Shown here: piece by piece, positions 17,160 to 26,293 of the stretch | Layout: every line of letters begins with the position of its first letter | How positions within the stretch are numbered: position 1 is the first letter of the stretch | Source of the DNA: UBA935 sp031555615 | GTDB lineage: Bacteria > Bacillota > Clostridia > Lachnospirales > Lachnospiraceae | Assembly (NCBI GenBank): GCA_031555615.1 | Contig: JAVBUF010000011.1 | Span: 62,001-126,000 of the forward strand | Length of the DNA stretch: 64,000 bases | Direction: 5' to 3' | Notes under the pieces: generated by a model | What the model saw: the letters and a program-made list of their open reading frames with translations, nothing else | What the model was told of the DNA's origin: nothing | Databases searched by the model: none | Program-made: the position numbers and the translations under genes

Positions 17160-18305
17160 ATGTTATATACTGAAAAGATACGTTTTAATGAGCCGCCGGA
17201 AGGAAAAAATGCGGTTGCCTATGTGCAGGAAGCCGTTAAAAGCAAACATATTTGCGGAGACGGTGGGTTTACCCACAAGTGTAATGAATGGCTGGAAGAA
17301 CAAACCGGAACGAAGAAATGTCTGCTCACCACTTCCTGTACCCATGCTTTGGAAATGGCCGCTCTTTTGTGTGACATCAAGGAGGGAGATGAGGTCATTA
17401 TGCCGGCATACACCTTTGTGTCCACCGCCGATGCTTTTGTTCTCCGGGGAGCCAGGATTATTTTTGTAGATATCCGTCCGGAAACCATGAACATTGACGA
17501 GCGTTTGATCGAAGCAGCGGTTACGGAACGGACCAAAGCAATCGTGCCGGTGCACTATGCCGGAGTGGCCTGTGAGATGGATGTGATCATGGACATTGCC
17601 AGACGGCACCATCTTTATGTGGTTGAGGATGCGGCCCAGGGAATCATGAGTACCTATCGGGGAACCCCCTTGGGAACCATCGGTGATTTCGGCTGCTTAA
17701 GCTTTCATGAAACCAAGAACTTCAGTATGGGAGAAGGCGGTGCATTGCTGATCCGTGATGAGGAATATATCAATGGAGCGGAGATCCTGCGGGAAAAAGG
17801 AACCGACCGGAGCCGTTATTTCCGGGGGCAGGTGGACAAGTATACCTGGCAGGATAAGGGATCTTCTTATCTGCCCAGTGATATGAACGCAGCCTATATG
17901 TATGCCCAGTTTGAAGAAGCGGAAGAAATTCAGGCCAATCGGATGGCCAGATGGAAGGAATATTATGACGGCCTGAAAGCTTTGGCAGATGAGGGAAAGA
18001 TAGAATTGCCGTTTATTCCCGATGGACGAGTTCACAATGCCCATATGTTTTTCATCAAAACCCGTGATATGGAAGAACGAAGCCGCTTAATCGCCTTTTT
18101 AAAGGAAAATGATATTTTGGCGGTTTTCCATTACATTCCGCTGCACACCGCACCGGCAGGAATGAAGTTCGGGTATTTTCATGGTGAGGATCGCTATACC
18201 ACAAGAGAAAGCGAAAGATTGTTGCGCCTGCCCATGTTTCATCAGCTGACGGCAGAACAGGTTACTTATATTACCGATAAAGTAAAGGAGTTTTATACCC
18301 AATGA
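17160..18305 (+). CDS. wecE: dTDP-4-amino-4,6-dideoxygalactose transaminase
   Basis: A 381-residue PLP aminotransferase closely resembling enterobacterial WecE/RffA. Shared stretches include CGDGGFT, MPAYTFVSTADAFVLRGA, VPVHYAGVACEMD, FRGQVDKYTW and AVFHYIPLH. K186 in SFHETKN forms the PLP Schiff base. The enzyme converts dTDP-4-keto-6-deoxyglucose to dTDP-4-amino-4,6-dideoxygalactose; the dTDP-glucose synthase and dehydratase genes are not in the window. The start at 17160 is chosen because AAGGAG at 17145-17150 lies 9 bases upstream. Its stop overlaps the next start. The GNAT at 20076 could acetylate the product, as WecD does. Confidence 0.88.
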   Translation: MLYTEKIRFNEPPEGKNAVAYVQEAVKSKHICGDGGFTHKCNEWLEEQTGTKKCLLTTSCTHALEMAALLCDIKEGDEVIMPAYTFVSTADAFVLRGARIIFVDIRPETMNIDERLIEAAVTERTKAIVPVHYAGVACEMDVIMDIARRHHLYVVEDAAQGIMSTYRGTPLGTIGDFGCLSFHETKNFSMGEGGALLIRDEEYINGAEILREKGTDRSRYFRGQVDKYTWQDKGSSYLPSDMNAAYMYAQFEEAEEIQANRMARWKEYYDGLKALADEGKIELPFIPDGRVHNAHMFFIKTRDMEERSRLIAFLKENDILAVFHYIPLHTAPAGMKFGYFHGEDRYTTRESERLLRLPMFHQLTAEQVTYITDKVKEFYTQ

Positions 18306-20086
18306 AAGGATTGAAGAAACACGAAAACCTGATCATGACAGGGTTGTTTCTGCTAATACTTTGTTTTTTCTGTGCCCTGCGTTATGATTTTTTTTATGAT
18401 CTGAATGATGATGTGCTGATGAAAGATATTCTGGCCGGAGTCTATACCGGAGTACCGGAGAGCAGAAATATCCAGATGCTTTATCTGATCAGTGCCTTTA
18501 TCAGCTTTTTTTACAAAATCATTCCGGGTGCACCCTGGTATGGACTGTTTTTGTGTGTCTGTCAGTTTGGCAGTATCGGCTTGATTGCTTGCCGGAGTCT
18601 GCGTTTTTGTAATAAAACAGCAAGCAAAGTGCTGCTTCTTCTGACCGAAGGAATAGTAGTAGTGGGAACTATGCTGGAGCATCTGATCTTTGTCCAGTAT
18701 ACCATTACCTGTACCATGTTGGCAGCGGCGGCGGCATTTCTTTTTTATACAACGGATATTCATTTGGATAACAAGACTTTTTTTAAGAAAAACCTGCCAG
18801 CAATGGGTTTGGTTTTTATCGCCTTTCTGGTTCGTTCGGAAATGCTGGCTCTGGTATTGCCCATGATCTGCGTGGCCGGAGTGTGTAAGTGGGGATGTGA
18901 AAAGCCGATATTTACCAGGGGACATGCTCTGAAATATTTTTCGGTGTTGGGCGGTATTTTGGCCGGACTGGTGGTGGGGCAGGGAACCCACATGATTGCC
19001 CACAGTTCTGCGGAATGGCAGAAATTCAATGCGTTTTTTAATAATCGGACCGAGCTTTATGATTATCAGGTGATACCTGCTTATGAGGAGCATGGGGATT
19101 TTTATGAAAGCATCGGATTGAGTGAAAGCGAAGAAATCCTGCTGCATAATTACAATTTTGGGTTAGATGAGGAAATCGATGAAAAGCTGGTGGGGGAAAT
19201 TGCCGATTATGCGGCGGCCAACCGCAAGGAAACCAAGCCCTTTGCCCAGCAGTTTACCGAGAAAGCGAAATTATACTATTACAAAATGACCCACGGCGGG
19301 GAATATGGAGATTTTCCTTTTAATGCGCTGATGATTATCGGCTATGCCGGTTTGCTGGGAATGGCTATCAATCAGGGCCGAACCGCTCAGATGATATGGA
19401 AATTATTGCTGCTTTTGGGTGTCAGGACAACCCTCTGGATGTATATATTAATGGGAGACCGGGATCCGGCCCGAATTACCCATTCCCTTTATTACATGGA
19501 ACTTTGCATTCTGGCGGCAATGCTTTTGGCAGAAGCAGCCGCAGCCGGAAGAGAAGGACATACGACGGTAAAGGCATGGCTGGATAAAGGTTTTCCGGTG
19601 CTGGTGGGGGTGTTGATTCTGGTAACGGCCGGAACCAATCTTCCGGATATGATCAAAACAATGGATATGCAGTCGGCCAATCGTGAGGAAGTGAATCGCA
19701 CCTGGCAGGCCATGCAGGAATATTGCCGGCAGCATGAGACAGATTTTTATTTTGTCGATGTGTATACGTCGGTGGGATATGATGAACATATTTATTCGGA
19801 AAAAATGTTTGCCGAGGTAGACAACCGGCTGGTAAATTATGATCTTATGGGGGGCTGGGCGTGCAAAAGTCCTTTATATGAAAAAAAACTGGCGGTTTTC
19901 GGAATGGAAAATATGGAGGAAGCCCTGCTTTCCCGGAGCAACACCTATATGATAAAGGAACTGGATGAGGACGAAGATTTGACCTGGTTAGAGGAATACT
20001 ATCTGGGGCATGGCAAAGAAATTGCGATTGTGCAGGTGGACAGCATCGCAGACAGATTGGGGGTATACAAAATCGATGAACAGTAG
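18302..20086 (+). CDS. Large polytopic membrane protein, unknown, GT-C-like
   Basis: A 594-residue protein with an N-terminal membrane helix (residues about 10-28), an acidic first loop (YDLNDDVLMKDIL), about ten more helices and a C-terminal soluble domain of about 140 residues containing CRQHETDFYFVDVYTS. The DDV in the first outside loop matches the usual position of catalytic acidic residues in GT-C transferases, but this is inference. Similar architecture is seen in the proteins at 15410 and 21571. ATGA overlap with wecE places it in the same operon. No named family is recognised. Confidence 0.62.
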   Translation: MKGLKKHENLIMTGLFLLILCFFCALRYDFFYDLNDDVLMKDILAGVYTGVPESRNIQMLYLISAFISFFYKIIPGAPWYGLFLCVCQFGSIGLIACRSLRFCNKTASKVLLLLTEGIVVVGTMLEHLIFVQYTITCTMLAAAAAFLFYTTDIHLDNKTFFKKNLPAMGLVFIAFLVRSEMLALVLPMICVAGVCKWGCEKPIFTRGHALKYFSVLGGILAGLVVGQGTHMIAHSSAEWQKFNAFFNNRTELYDYQVIPAYEEHGDFYESIGLSESEEILLHNYNFGLDEEIDEKLVGEIADYAAANRKETKPFAQQFTEKAKLYYYKMTHGGEYGDFPFNALMIIGYAGLLGMAINQGRTAQMIWKLLLLLGVRTTLWMYILMGDRDPARITHSLYYMELCILAAMLLAEAAAAGREGHTTVKAWLDKGFPVLVGVLILVTAGTNLPDMIKTMDMQSANREEVNRTWQAMQEYCRQHETDFYFVDVYTSVGYDEHIYSEKMFAEVDNRLVNYDLMGGWACKSPLYEKKLAVFGMENMEEALLSRSNTYMIKELDEDEDLTWLEEYYLGHGKEIAIVQVDSIADRLGVYKIDEQ

Positions 20087-20624
20087 AATTATGGATGACG
20101 ATTGGATTGAAGGAGAAAAGGTCATACTCCGGCCCATGACACCGGCCGATACGGAGCTGGTAGTGAACTGGCGCAACCAGGAATATGTCAGACAAAACTT
20201 CATATATCAGCGTCCTTTTACCGTTTCGGGGCATTTAAAGTGGACCCAGACCATGATTGATACGGGTCAGGCAGTACAATTTATTATCTACGAAAAACAG
20301 ACAAACCGACCTATCGGCAGTACCTATCTGCGTGATATTGATTATGAATTTCAAAAGGCGGAGTATGGTATTTTTATCGGTGAAAAAAATGCCACCGGAA
20401 AAGGATATGGTACCGAAGTCGCCCGGCACATGATTGAATATGCATTTTTTGTTTTAGGTCTGCATAAAGTATCTTTACGGCTTTTTGCGGATAATAAAGC
20501 TGCAGAGAAAAGTTATAAAAAGGCTGGATTTTTCAAGGAGGCCTATTTACGGGATGAAGTCAGGATTGGCGGTATCTACCGGGATGTTGTTCTGATGGCA
20601 AGGATTTGTGAGGAGAATGTGTAA
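20076..20624 (+). CDS. GNAT N-acetyltransferase, RimJ/RimL type
   Basis: A 182-residue acetyl-CoA-dependent acetyltransferase. VILRPMTPADTELVVNWRN begins the domain; the acetyl-CoA loop is NATGKGYGTEVARHM near residues 108-122, followed by NKAAEKSYKKAGF. Two roles fit: PseH-type 4-N-acetylation of the PseC product, since pseH is otherwise missing, or WecD-type acetylation of the 4-amino sugar made by WecE two genes upstream. The start is uncertain: ATG 20076 overlaps the upstream stop, and ATG 20091 is also possible; neither has a strong ribosome site, suggesting coupling. The gene is joined to the next by TAATG. Confidence 0.82.
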   Translation: MNSRIMDDDWIEGEKVILRPMTPADTELVVNWRNQEYVRQNFIYQRPFTVSGHLKWTQTMIDTGQAVQFIIYEKQTNRPIGSTYLRDIDYEFQKAEYGIFIGEKNATGKGYGTEVARHMIEYAFFVLGLHKVSLRLFADNKAAEKSYKKAGFFKEAYLRDEVRIGGIYRDVVLMARICEENV

Positions 20625-21574
20625 TGAGTCAATTAGTCAGTTTTATTATTCCCTGTTACCGTTCCACGGAGACGATCGGAGAGGTAGTGGGGGAAATTCA
20701 GAATACCATGGCAAAGCTGTCAGAGTATGCATATGAGATTATTTTAGTGAATGATGCTTCTCCGGATGACACATTTTCGGTAATTGAAAAACTGTGCAAT
20801 GAAAACCGGAATATCACCGGAATCAATCTGGCCCGGAATTTTGGCCAGCATGCGGCGCTAATGGCCGGTTTTCGTCAGGCCGCCGGGGAGCTTGTGGTGT
20901 GCATGGATGATGACGGCCAGACCCCGGCGTCTGAGGTGGACAAATTGCTGCAGGGGATTCGGGATGGCGCGGACGTGGTATATGCCAGATATGATCATAA
21001 GCAGCATTCAGGGCTGCGCAATCTGGGCAGCAAAGTCAATGATCTGATGACCAGGGTGATGCTGGGCAAGCCAAAGAAGCTTTATTTATCCAGTTATTTT
21101 GCGGCTAAGAAATTCGTCGTGGAGGAAATCAAACGTTATCAGGGAGCCTATCCTTATGTCATCGGCCTGGTGCTGCGGACCACGAAAAATATTATTAATG
21201 TGGATATTGCCCACCGGGAAAGAGCAAACGGTACTTCGGGATACACCATCGGAAAGCTTTTGGCCCTGTGGTTTAACGGCTTTACCGCCTTTAGCGTAAA
21301 ACCCCTCAGAATAGCCACCGTAGCCGGGGCAATCTGTGCTATAGCAGGCTTTTTGTATGCAATATATACAGTAATTAAAAAAATATTTATCCAGCCCCCG
21401 GAGCTGATCATCGGTTTCAGCGCATTAATGTCATCCATTATGTTTATCGGCGGCATGTTGATGCTGATGCTGGGACTGGTGGGTGAATATATCGGAAGAA
21501 TGTATATTTCCATGAACAATTCCCCGCAATATGTGATTCGGGAAATCGTAACCAAAGGTGAAAAGGATTCATGA
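20624..21574 (+). CDS. GtrB/ArnC-like polyprenyl-phosphate glycosyltransferase
   Basis: A 316-residue family 2 transferase: GT-A domain (FIIPCYRSTETI, VNDASPDD, LARNFGQHAALMAG, MDDDGQTPASE) followed by two C-terminal membrane helices (about 235-255 and 265-290). This layout is typical of enzymes that load a sugar on undecaprenyl phosphate at the inner face (GtrB, ArnC, DPM1-like). The DDDGQTP version resembles ArnC-like proteins that may handle 4-amino sugars, consistent with wecE nearby. Coupled to the genes on both sides by TAATG and ATGA. Confidence 0.82.
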   Translation: MSQLVSFIIPCYRSTETIGEVVGEIQNTMAKLSEYAYEIILVNDASPDDTFSVIEKLCNENRNITGINLARNFGQHAALMAGFRQAAGELVVCMDDDGQTPASEVDKLLQGIRDGADVVYARYDHKQHSGLRNLGSKVNDLMTRVMLGKPKKLYLSSYFAAKKFVVEEIKRYQGAYPYVIGLVLRTTKNIINVDIAHRERANGTSGYTIGKLLALWFNGFTAFSVKPLRIATVAGAICAIAGFLYAIYTVIKKIFIQPPELIIGFSALMSSIMFIGGMLMLMLGLVGEYIGRMYISMNNSPQYVIREIVTKGEKDS

Positions 21575-23388
21575 CAGAAGTTGCAAAAACCAAAAATCCC
21601 ATAAAGTTATGGACAATTGCCGCCCTGCTTGCTCTGGCAGGGTGTGTTTGTATGCCCCAAATGATGCCGGTGTCCGACCGGGAACTGATTTATACCAACA
21701 GCATTTTTTCAGTAGCGGTATTTGGTATCCTGCTGGTTCTGCTTCACCGGGCCTTAGTGAGAATTTTGCCGGGGGAAAAAAGAAAATGGCTGATAGCCGG
21801 CGGACTTTCCTTTTTCTTTTCGCTTTGTATGGTTTTTGGTGCCCGCTTGGAAGAGGCGGAAAATGTGGTCTTTACCAATGCCCGGATGTGGCTGTCGGTG
21901 ATAGTATGCAGTGTGATCATGACCTTGCTGGTGGGTTTGGCTTGGGATACCATAAAAAATGTCAGATTTTCAGCAAAAACACCCGGAAAATGGTCAGCAC
22001 GGTGGGATGAGATTTCAGCGCCCCGCCAGATCCTTTATATGGCGGCATTTATCCTGATATGCTGGCTGCCGGTATTCCTGGCGGTATATCCGGGGTTTTT
22101 TGTATACGATGCCCAAGAAGAATATATGCAGGTAGTAACCAGAAATTTTTCGGCCCATCATCCCCTGATTCATGTACTGCTGCTGGGAGGCATCATACAT
22201 GCAGTATATAAGATCAGCGGCTCATACAACCTGGGCATTGCCTGCTATACCCTTTTTCAGATGGTGGTTTTGTCGGGGATATTTTCTTACGCAGTTTTTT
22301 ATATGAAGCAGAAAAAGATATCTTTATGGGTAAGGATGATCACCCTGCTTTATTTCGGGCTTTTTCCTGTGATCGTGATGTTTTCCTTATGCTCGGCCAA
22401 GGACGGACTGTTTACCGGGATGTTCCTGCTGTTGTTTTTGATGATCAAAGAACTGTGTGAGGAACCGGAAGGATTTCAGTGCTCTAAAGGAAAACAATTG
22501 CTGTTTGTGTTAGGAGCGGCAGGAGTGATGTTATTTCGCCACAATGGCAAATATGCTTTCTGGGTATTTGCTCTGCTGCTGTTTTGGTATTGCCGGCAGC
22601 AACGCAAAACAGTATTGCTTTTAACGGCGGTTAGTATCGGCATTTACCTTATCTTCAGCAGCGGACTTGGGGCGATTTTAGGGGCCCAAAAAGGCGGCAG
22701 CCAGGAGATGCTTACCGTACCCATCCAGCAGCTGGCCCGGGTATATACAAGTGATCAGGAAAATATCAGTGAATGGGAAAAGAAAATCATCCATGAATAC
22801 CTGCCGGAAGGAGCATTGAAACGCTATACCCCGAAGGTTTCCGACGGTGTCAAAATTGAGTTTAACAATGAAGCATTTCGGAGGGATACCAAGCAATTTA
22901 TCCGGTTGTGGGGCAGATGGGGGTTAAGCCACCCCTTTACCTACCTCAATGCCTGGATGATGACCTCATATGGATTCTGGTATCCGGATACGGTGATCGA
23001 TGTCTATCGGGGCAATGAAGTATTTACCTATACTTATGAAGACAGTTCTTATTTTGGTTATGAAGTGGAGGAGCCGGGCACCCGGGAAAGTAAATTCCCC
23101 TGGCTGGCGGAGCGCTACCGCAAATTATCTTTGGAAGTTACCCAACAAAAGATACCGGCGGTATCCATGCTCTTTTCTCCGGGATTTTTATTCTGGATAA
23201 TGATGTTTACGGCAGGTTTCCTATGGGAACAAAAAAAATACAGGCAGCTGATTCCTTTTCTGCTGCCCGTACTGATATGGCTGACGGTGATACTGGGTCC
23301 CACGTATCTGGTTCGGTATGTGGTATTCTTATGGGTATTGTTACCCTTTATGATTCTATCTCTTTTTGACCGCAGCGGCGGCCAATGA
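21571..23388 (+). CDS. Polytopic membrane protein, resembles DUF6020-type proteins
   Basis: A 605-residue protein with an N-terminal helix, about ten further helices and a large outside loop (about 380-490). The central AVYPGFFVYDAQEEYM and HHPLIHVLLLGG segments, with an acidic-containing FVYDAQ followed by a His-rich loop, resemble the DUF6020 group of Firmicutes membrane proteins, whose role is unknown but which occur with glycosyltransferases. It overlaps the convergent minus-strand gene by 41 bases at its 3' end. I infer a GT-C-like role; the assignment to DUF6020 is from memory of the motif pattern. Confidence 0.6.
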   Translation: MTEVAKTKNPIKLWTIAALLALAGCVCMPQMMPVSDRELIYTNSIFSVAVFGILLVLLHRALVRILPGEKRKWLIAGGLSFFFSLCMVFGARLEEAENVVFTNARMWLSVIVCSVIMTLLVGLAWDTIKNVRFSAKTPGKWSARWDEISAPRQILYMAAFILICWLPVFLAVYPGFFVYDAQEEYMQVVTRNFSAHHPLIHVLLLGGIIHAVYKISGSYNLGIACYTLFQMVVLSGIFSYAVFYMKQKKISLWVRMITLLYFGLFPVIVMFSLCSAKDGLFTGMFLLLFLMIKELCEEPEGFQCSKGKQLLFVLGAAGVMLFRHNGKYAFWVFALLLFWYCRQQRKTVLLLTAVSIGIYLIFSSGLGAILGAQKGGSQEMLTVPIQQLARVYTSDQENISEWEKKIIHEYLPEGALKRYTPKVSDGVKIEFNNEAFRRDTKQFIRLWGRWGLSHPFTYLNAWMMTSYGFWYPDTVIDVYRGNEVFTYTYEDSSYFGYEVEEPGTRESKFPWLAERYRKLSLEVTQQKIPAVSMLFSPGFLFWIMMFTAGFLWEQKKYRQLIPFLLPVLIWLTVILGPTYLVRYVVFLWVLLPFMILSLFDRSGGQ

Positions 23389-24295
23389 TATACCGGGGTC
23401 TGGCTTTGATCTCGTCATAAATCCGGGAAAGGTAGTGACCCATGATTCCCAGGCTGATCATAATCAGACTGCCCACAATCAGTTGGATCAGAATAACGGT
23501 GGTAAAGCCTTCCTGAGCGGTACCGGTAAAGAAGCGGTACAGGGATTGCAGCCCCAGAACACCGGCAAAAATTAACATCACCCATCCGATAAAACTAACG
23601 AACTGAAGGGGCGCACCGGAAAAGGAAGTAATATTCCGGATGGCATATTTGGTTAAGGACCTGGCCGACCATTTGGAGCTGCCGGCGGTGCGTTCCTGCA
23701 CCTCAAAAGGAACGGAGACGGTTTTAAACCCGATCCAGGCCGATAAGGCCCGGAAAAAGGGAGCACGTTCCGGCATTTCCAGCAAAGAATCAACGGCCCG
23801 CCGATCCAGTAGTTTGTAGTCGGAGGCTTTAGACATGTCCAGCTTGGTGGCATGACTGATAAAAAGGTAAAACAGTTTGGCACTTACCGTATGCAGAGGA
23901 TTTTCCTTTCCCCGGGAAGACTTGACCCCTTCCACAACCTCATAGCCCTGTTCCCAAAGGCGATACATATCAACCAGAACTTCCGGGGGATGCTGCAGAT
24001 CACAGTCCATAACGGCGGCACAGGCACCGGAAGCGGTTTTCAGGCCGGCAAAAATGGCCGATTCCTTTCCAAAATTCCGGGAAAAGGACACGCCTTGTAT
24101 TTCACCATGTGTCAGGGCAAGTGCTTCGATCTTGCTGTAGGTTGCATCAGAAGAGCCGTCATCGATAAAAATAAGCTCAAAGGGGATGGCGGCATTATCT
24201 AAGATTTTTTTAATGGTATGGAAGGTAGTTTCGATCATATCCTGCTCATTGAAAGCCGGGATGATAACCGATAAACGGGAATTGGAAATATTCAT
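23348..24295 (-). CDS. GtrB/DPM1-like glycosyltransferase
   Basis: A 315-residue family 2 transferase with two C-terminal membrane helices. Motifs: LSVIIPAFNEQDMI, FIDDGSSDAT, FSRNFGKESAIFAGL, MDCDLQHPPE, and ERTAGSSKWS, the last typical of GtrB proteins using UDP-glucose. It transfers a sugar to undecaprenyl phosphate. It is the only minus-strand gene between 1 and 36 kb and has its own start region facing ugd. RBS AGGAG lies just before the ATG on the minus strand. The 41-base tail-to-tail overlap with the upstream + strand gene may allow antisense interference. Confidence 0.85.
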   Translation of the reverse strand: MNISNSRLSVIIPAFNEQDMIETTFHTIKKILDNAAIPFELIFIDDGSSDATYSKIEALALTHGEIQGVSFSRNFGKESAIFAGLKTASGACAAVMDCDLQHPPEVLVDMYRLWEQGYEVVEGVKSSRGKENPLHTVSAKLFYLFISHATKLDMSKASDYKLLDRRAVDSLLEMPERAPFFRALSAWIGFKTVSVPFEVQERTAGSSKWSARSLTKYAIRNITSFSGAPLQFVSFIGWVMLIFAGVLGLQSLYRFFTGTAQEGFTTVILIQLIVGSLIMISLGIMGHYLSRIYDEIKARPRYIIGRRCGQKEIES

Positions 24296-24341
24296 AAAGT
24301 GCTCCTGTAAAAAAGTTTAGTAGAAATGCAATTACGTTACC

Positions 24342-24374
24342 AGTATAACATTTTTTTTTGTATTGTGATATAAT
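24342..24374. promoter_or_regulatory. Divergent extended -10 promoters between gtrB-like gene and ugd
   Basis: On the + strand TGA plus TATAAT ends at 24374 (hexamer 24369-24374), about 50 bases before ugd. On the minus strand TGT plus TATACT covers 24350-24342 for the gtrB-like gene. Neither has a good -35, as is common for extended -10 promoters. A T9 run lies between them. Confidence 0.5.
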
Positions 24375-24423
24375 ATGTTTATATTTTTATAACGAGATTA
24401 ACCGACGAAAGGAAATAAAGCAA

Positions 24424-25734
24424 ATGAAAATAGCAGTAGCAGGAACCGGATATGTAGGATTGGTGGCAGGAGCTTGTTTTGCCGAAAAGGGATATGATGT
24501 AACCTGTGTGGATGTGGATGAGAAAAAGGTGGCCATCATGCAGCAGGGCATTTCTCCTATTTATGAAGAAGGCCTGGAGGAGTTGATGCAGAAGAACAAT
24601 GCCAACGGAAATCTGCATTTTACTACTGACTATAAAGAAGCATATCGCCTGGCAGATGCTATTTTTATCGGGGTAGGAACTCCGGAGCTTCCCGACGGAA
24701 GTGCTAATCTGAGTTATATTGCCGGTGTTTCCAGACAAATTGCCGAAACGGTGGAAAAGGATTGTCTGGTGGTGGTTAAATCCACAGTACCGGTGGGAAC
24801 CAATGATAAGGTAGAGCAGTTCATCAAGGATTTTCTGGTTCATGATGTGGAAGTGGAGGTAGCTTCCAATCCTGAATTCCTGGCGCAGGGAACCGCGGTA
24901 CATGATACCCTGCATGCCGCCCGGATTATTATCGGAACCGAAAGCAAGAAAGCCGAAAGCCTGCTGATGAAGATCTATGAACCCTTCGGTATTCCCATCG
25001 TGTCAGTAAAACGCCGTTCGGCAGAAATGATCAAATATGCCAGTAATGATTTTCTGGCCTTAAAAATTTCTTATATGAATGATATTGCTAATCTTTGTGA
25101 GTTGGTTGGGGCGGATATAACCGATGTGGCCAAAGGAATGAGCTACGATGAAAGAATCGGTTCCCGGTTCCTGAATGCCGGTATCGGCTTCGGCGGCAGT
25201 TGTTTCCCCAAGGATACCAAGGCTTTAAAATATCTGGCCAAACAACACGGATACCAGTTAAAAACGGTGGAAGCCTGTGTGGAGGTGAACAGCAGACAAA
25301 AAACCCGTTTGTTCGAAAAGGCGCAGGAAAGAATGATCACCTTTAACGGTTTGAAGGTGGCTGTTCTGGGACTGGCATTTAAAGCCGGAACGGATGATAT
25401 GCGGGAAGCACCGGCCATTGATAATTTGAACCTGCTGCTGGAGCAGGGGGCCCAAGTATTTGCCTATGATCCCAAGGCAGTAGAACGTGCGCAGGTACAA
25501 TTTCCGGAAGGAAACCTGAAGCAGGGCAGTATTACTTATGTGGAAAACCCGGAAGAAGCACTGTCGGATGCCAATATCTGTTTTGTGTTTACGGAATGGC
25601 CCGAGATTAAGGCGGTGACACCGGAGAACTATAAAAAGAGTATGCATACACCCCTGGTTTACGATGGCAGAAATTTATATGAGCCAGGAGCGATGAAAGC
25701 GGCCGGTGTAGAATACTATAGTATGGGTAGATAA
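24424..25734 (+). CDS. ugd: UDP-glucose 6-dehydrogenase
   Basis: A 436-residue NAD-dependent dehydrogenase that oxidises UDP-glucose to UDP-glucuronate. NAD-binding Rossmann motif KIAVAGTGYVGLVAGACFAE at the N-terminus; VVVKSTVPVGTN and EVASNPEFLAQGTA in the middle; C260 in GFGGSCFPKD is the catalytic cysteine; AVLGLAFKAGTDDMREAP marks the UDP-binding domain. The start at 24424 follows AAAGGAA at 24408-24413; 22 upstream in-frame residues lack a ribosome site and are unlike the family. It has its own promoter and is followed by about 90 bases without a terminator before the XRE gene. UDP-GlcA may feed the glycan directly. Confidence 0.92.
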   Translation: MKIAVAGTGYVGLVAGACFAEKGYDVTCVDVDEKKVAIMQQGISPIYEEGLEELMQKNNANGNLHFTTDYKEAYRLADAIFIGVGTPELPDGSANLSYIAGVSRQIAETVEKDCLVVVKSTVPVGTNDKVEQFIKDFLVHDVEVEVASNPEFLAQGTAVHDTLHAARIIIGTESKKAESLLMKIYEPFGIPIVSVKRRSAEMIKYASNDFLALKISYMNDIANLCELVGADITDVAKGMSYDERIGSRFLNAGIGFGGSCFPKDTKALKYLAKQHGYQLKTVEACVEVNSRQKTRLFEKAQERMITFNGLKVAVLGLAFKAGTDDMREAPAIDNLNLLLEQGAQVFAYDPKAVERAQVQFPEGNLKQGSITYVENPEEALSDANICFVFTEWPEIKAVTPENYKKSMHTPLVYDGRNLYEPGAMKAAGVEYYSMGR

Positions 25735-25820
25735 CAATGCCATGTCCTAATACGAGACGAGTTGTGATTAAAAACATAATAAAATAGTAGTGTCATGGAA
25801 ATACCAAATAGGAGGAAAAG

Positions 25821-26063
25821 ATGGCACGGATTATTGATTATGAAGAAAACAACATCGTAGGAGATAGTGTTAGAAAAATAAGAGTAGAAAAGAAAATGAG
25901 CCAGAAGGAGTTGTCCGACAGGCTGGAAACTTATGCCATATATATCTGCCGCGGCTCAATTTCCAGAATTGAAAGTCATGAAAGAACGGTGACAGATTTC
26001 GAGTTGAAAGCACTTGCTGAAGTTCTGGGTGTTTCTATATATGATTTATTTGATAAGAAGTAA
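25821..26063 (+). CDS. XRE-family helix-turn-helix regulator
   Basis: An 80-residue DNA-binding protein. SVRKIRVEKKMSQKELSDRLE and RGSISRIESHERTVTDFELKALAEVLGV form the five-helix HTH fold, ending VSIYDLFDK. RBS AGGAGG is near 25811. It is a one-domain regulator without effector domain. Located between ugd and the agr genes and followed by a terminator, it is likely its own unit and may control itself or the neighbours. Confidence 0.85.
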   Translation: MARIIDYEENNIVGDSVRKIRVEKKMSQKELSDRLETYAIYICRGSISRIESHERTVTDFELKALAEVLGVSIYDLFDKK

Positions 26064-26102
26064 GACGTTATAAGAGAAAAATGAATAAGCGGCCCCAATT
26101 AG

Positions 26103-26145
26103 CCCGTTTTATGATAGCAGATATCATGAAACGGGTTATTTGATT
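26103..26145 (+). terminator. Terminator after the XRE regulator
   Basis: CCCGTTTTATGATA (26103-26116) pairs with TATCATGAAACGGG (26122-26135), a 14-bp stem with one G-U pair and a 5-base loop, followed by a T-rich tail. It separates the XRE gene from agrA. Confidence 0.75.
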
Positions 26146-26183
26146 TTGCAATGTTATGTAATATTGATAAGGTTATACAAAAA

Positions 26184-26234
26184 GTCTTAAATTAAGACAA
26201 TTTCATTTACAATTCATACTAAAATAATTAATAA
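26184..26234 (+). promoter_or_regulatory. Palindrome and candidate promoter before agrA
   Basis: GTCTTAA-A-TTAAGAC (26184-26198) is a perfect palindrome around a central A. Just downstream TTTACA (26206-26211) and TAATAA (26229-26234) are 17 bases apart and could be the agrA promoter. The palindrome would then lie just upstream of the -35 and might bind a regulator such as the XRE protein or AgrA. Confidence 0.4.
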
Positions 26235-26293
26235 TTGGTAAATAAAGGAAAAATAATTTAGTTTTGATAACTAAAATGAAAAGGGTGAATTGT

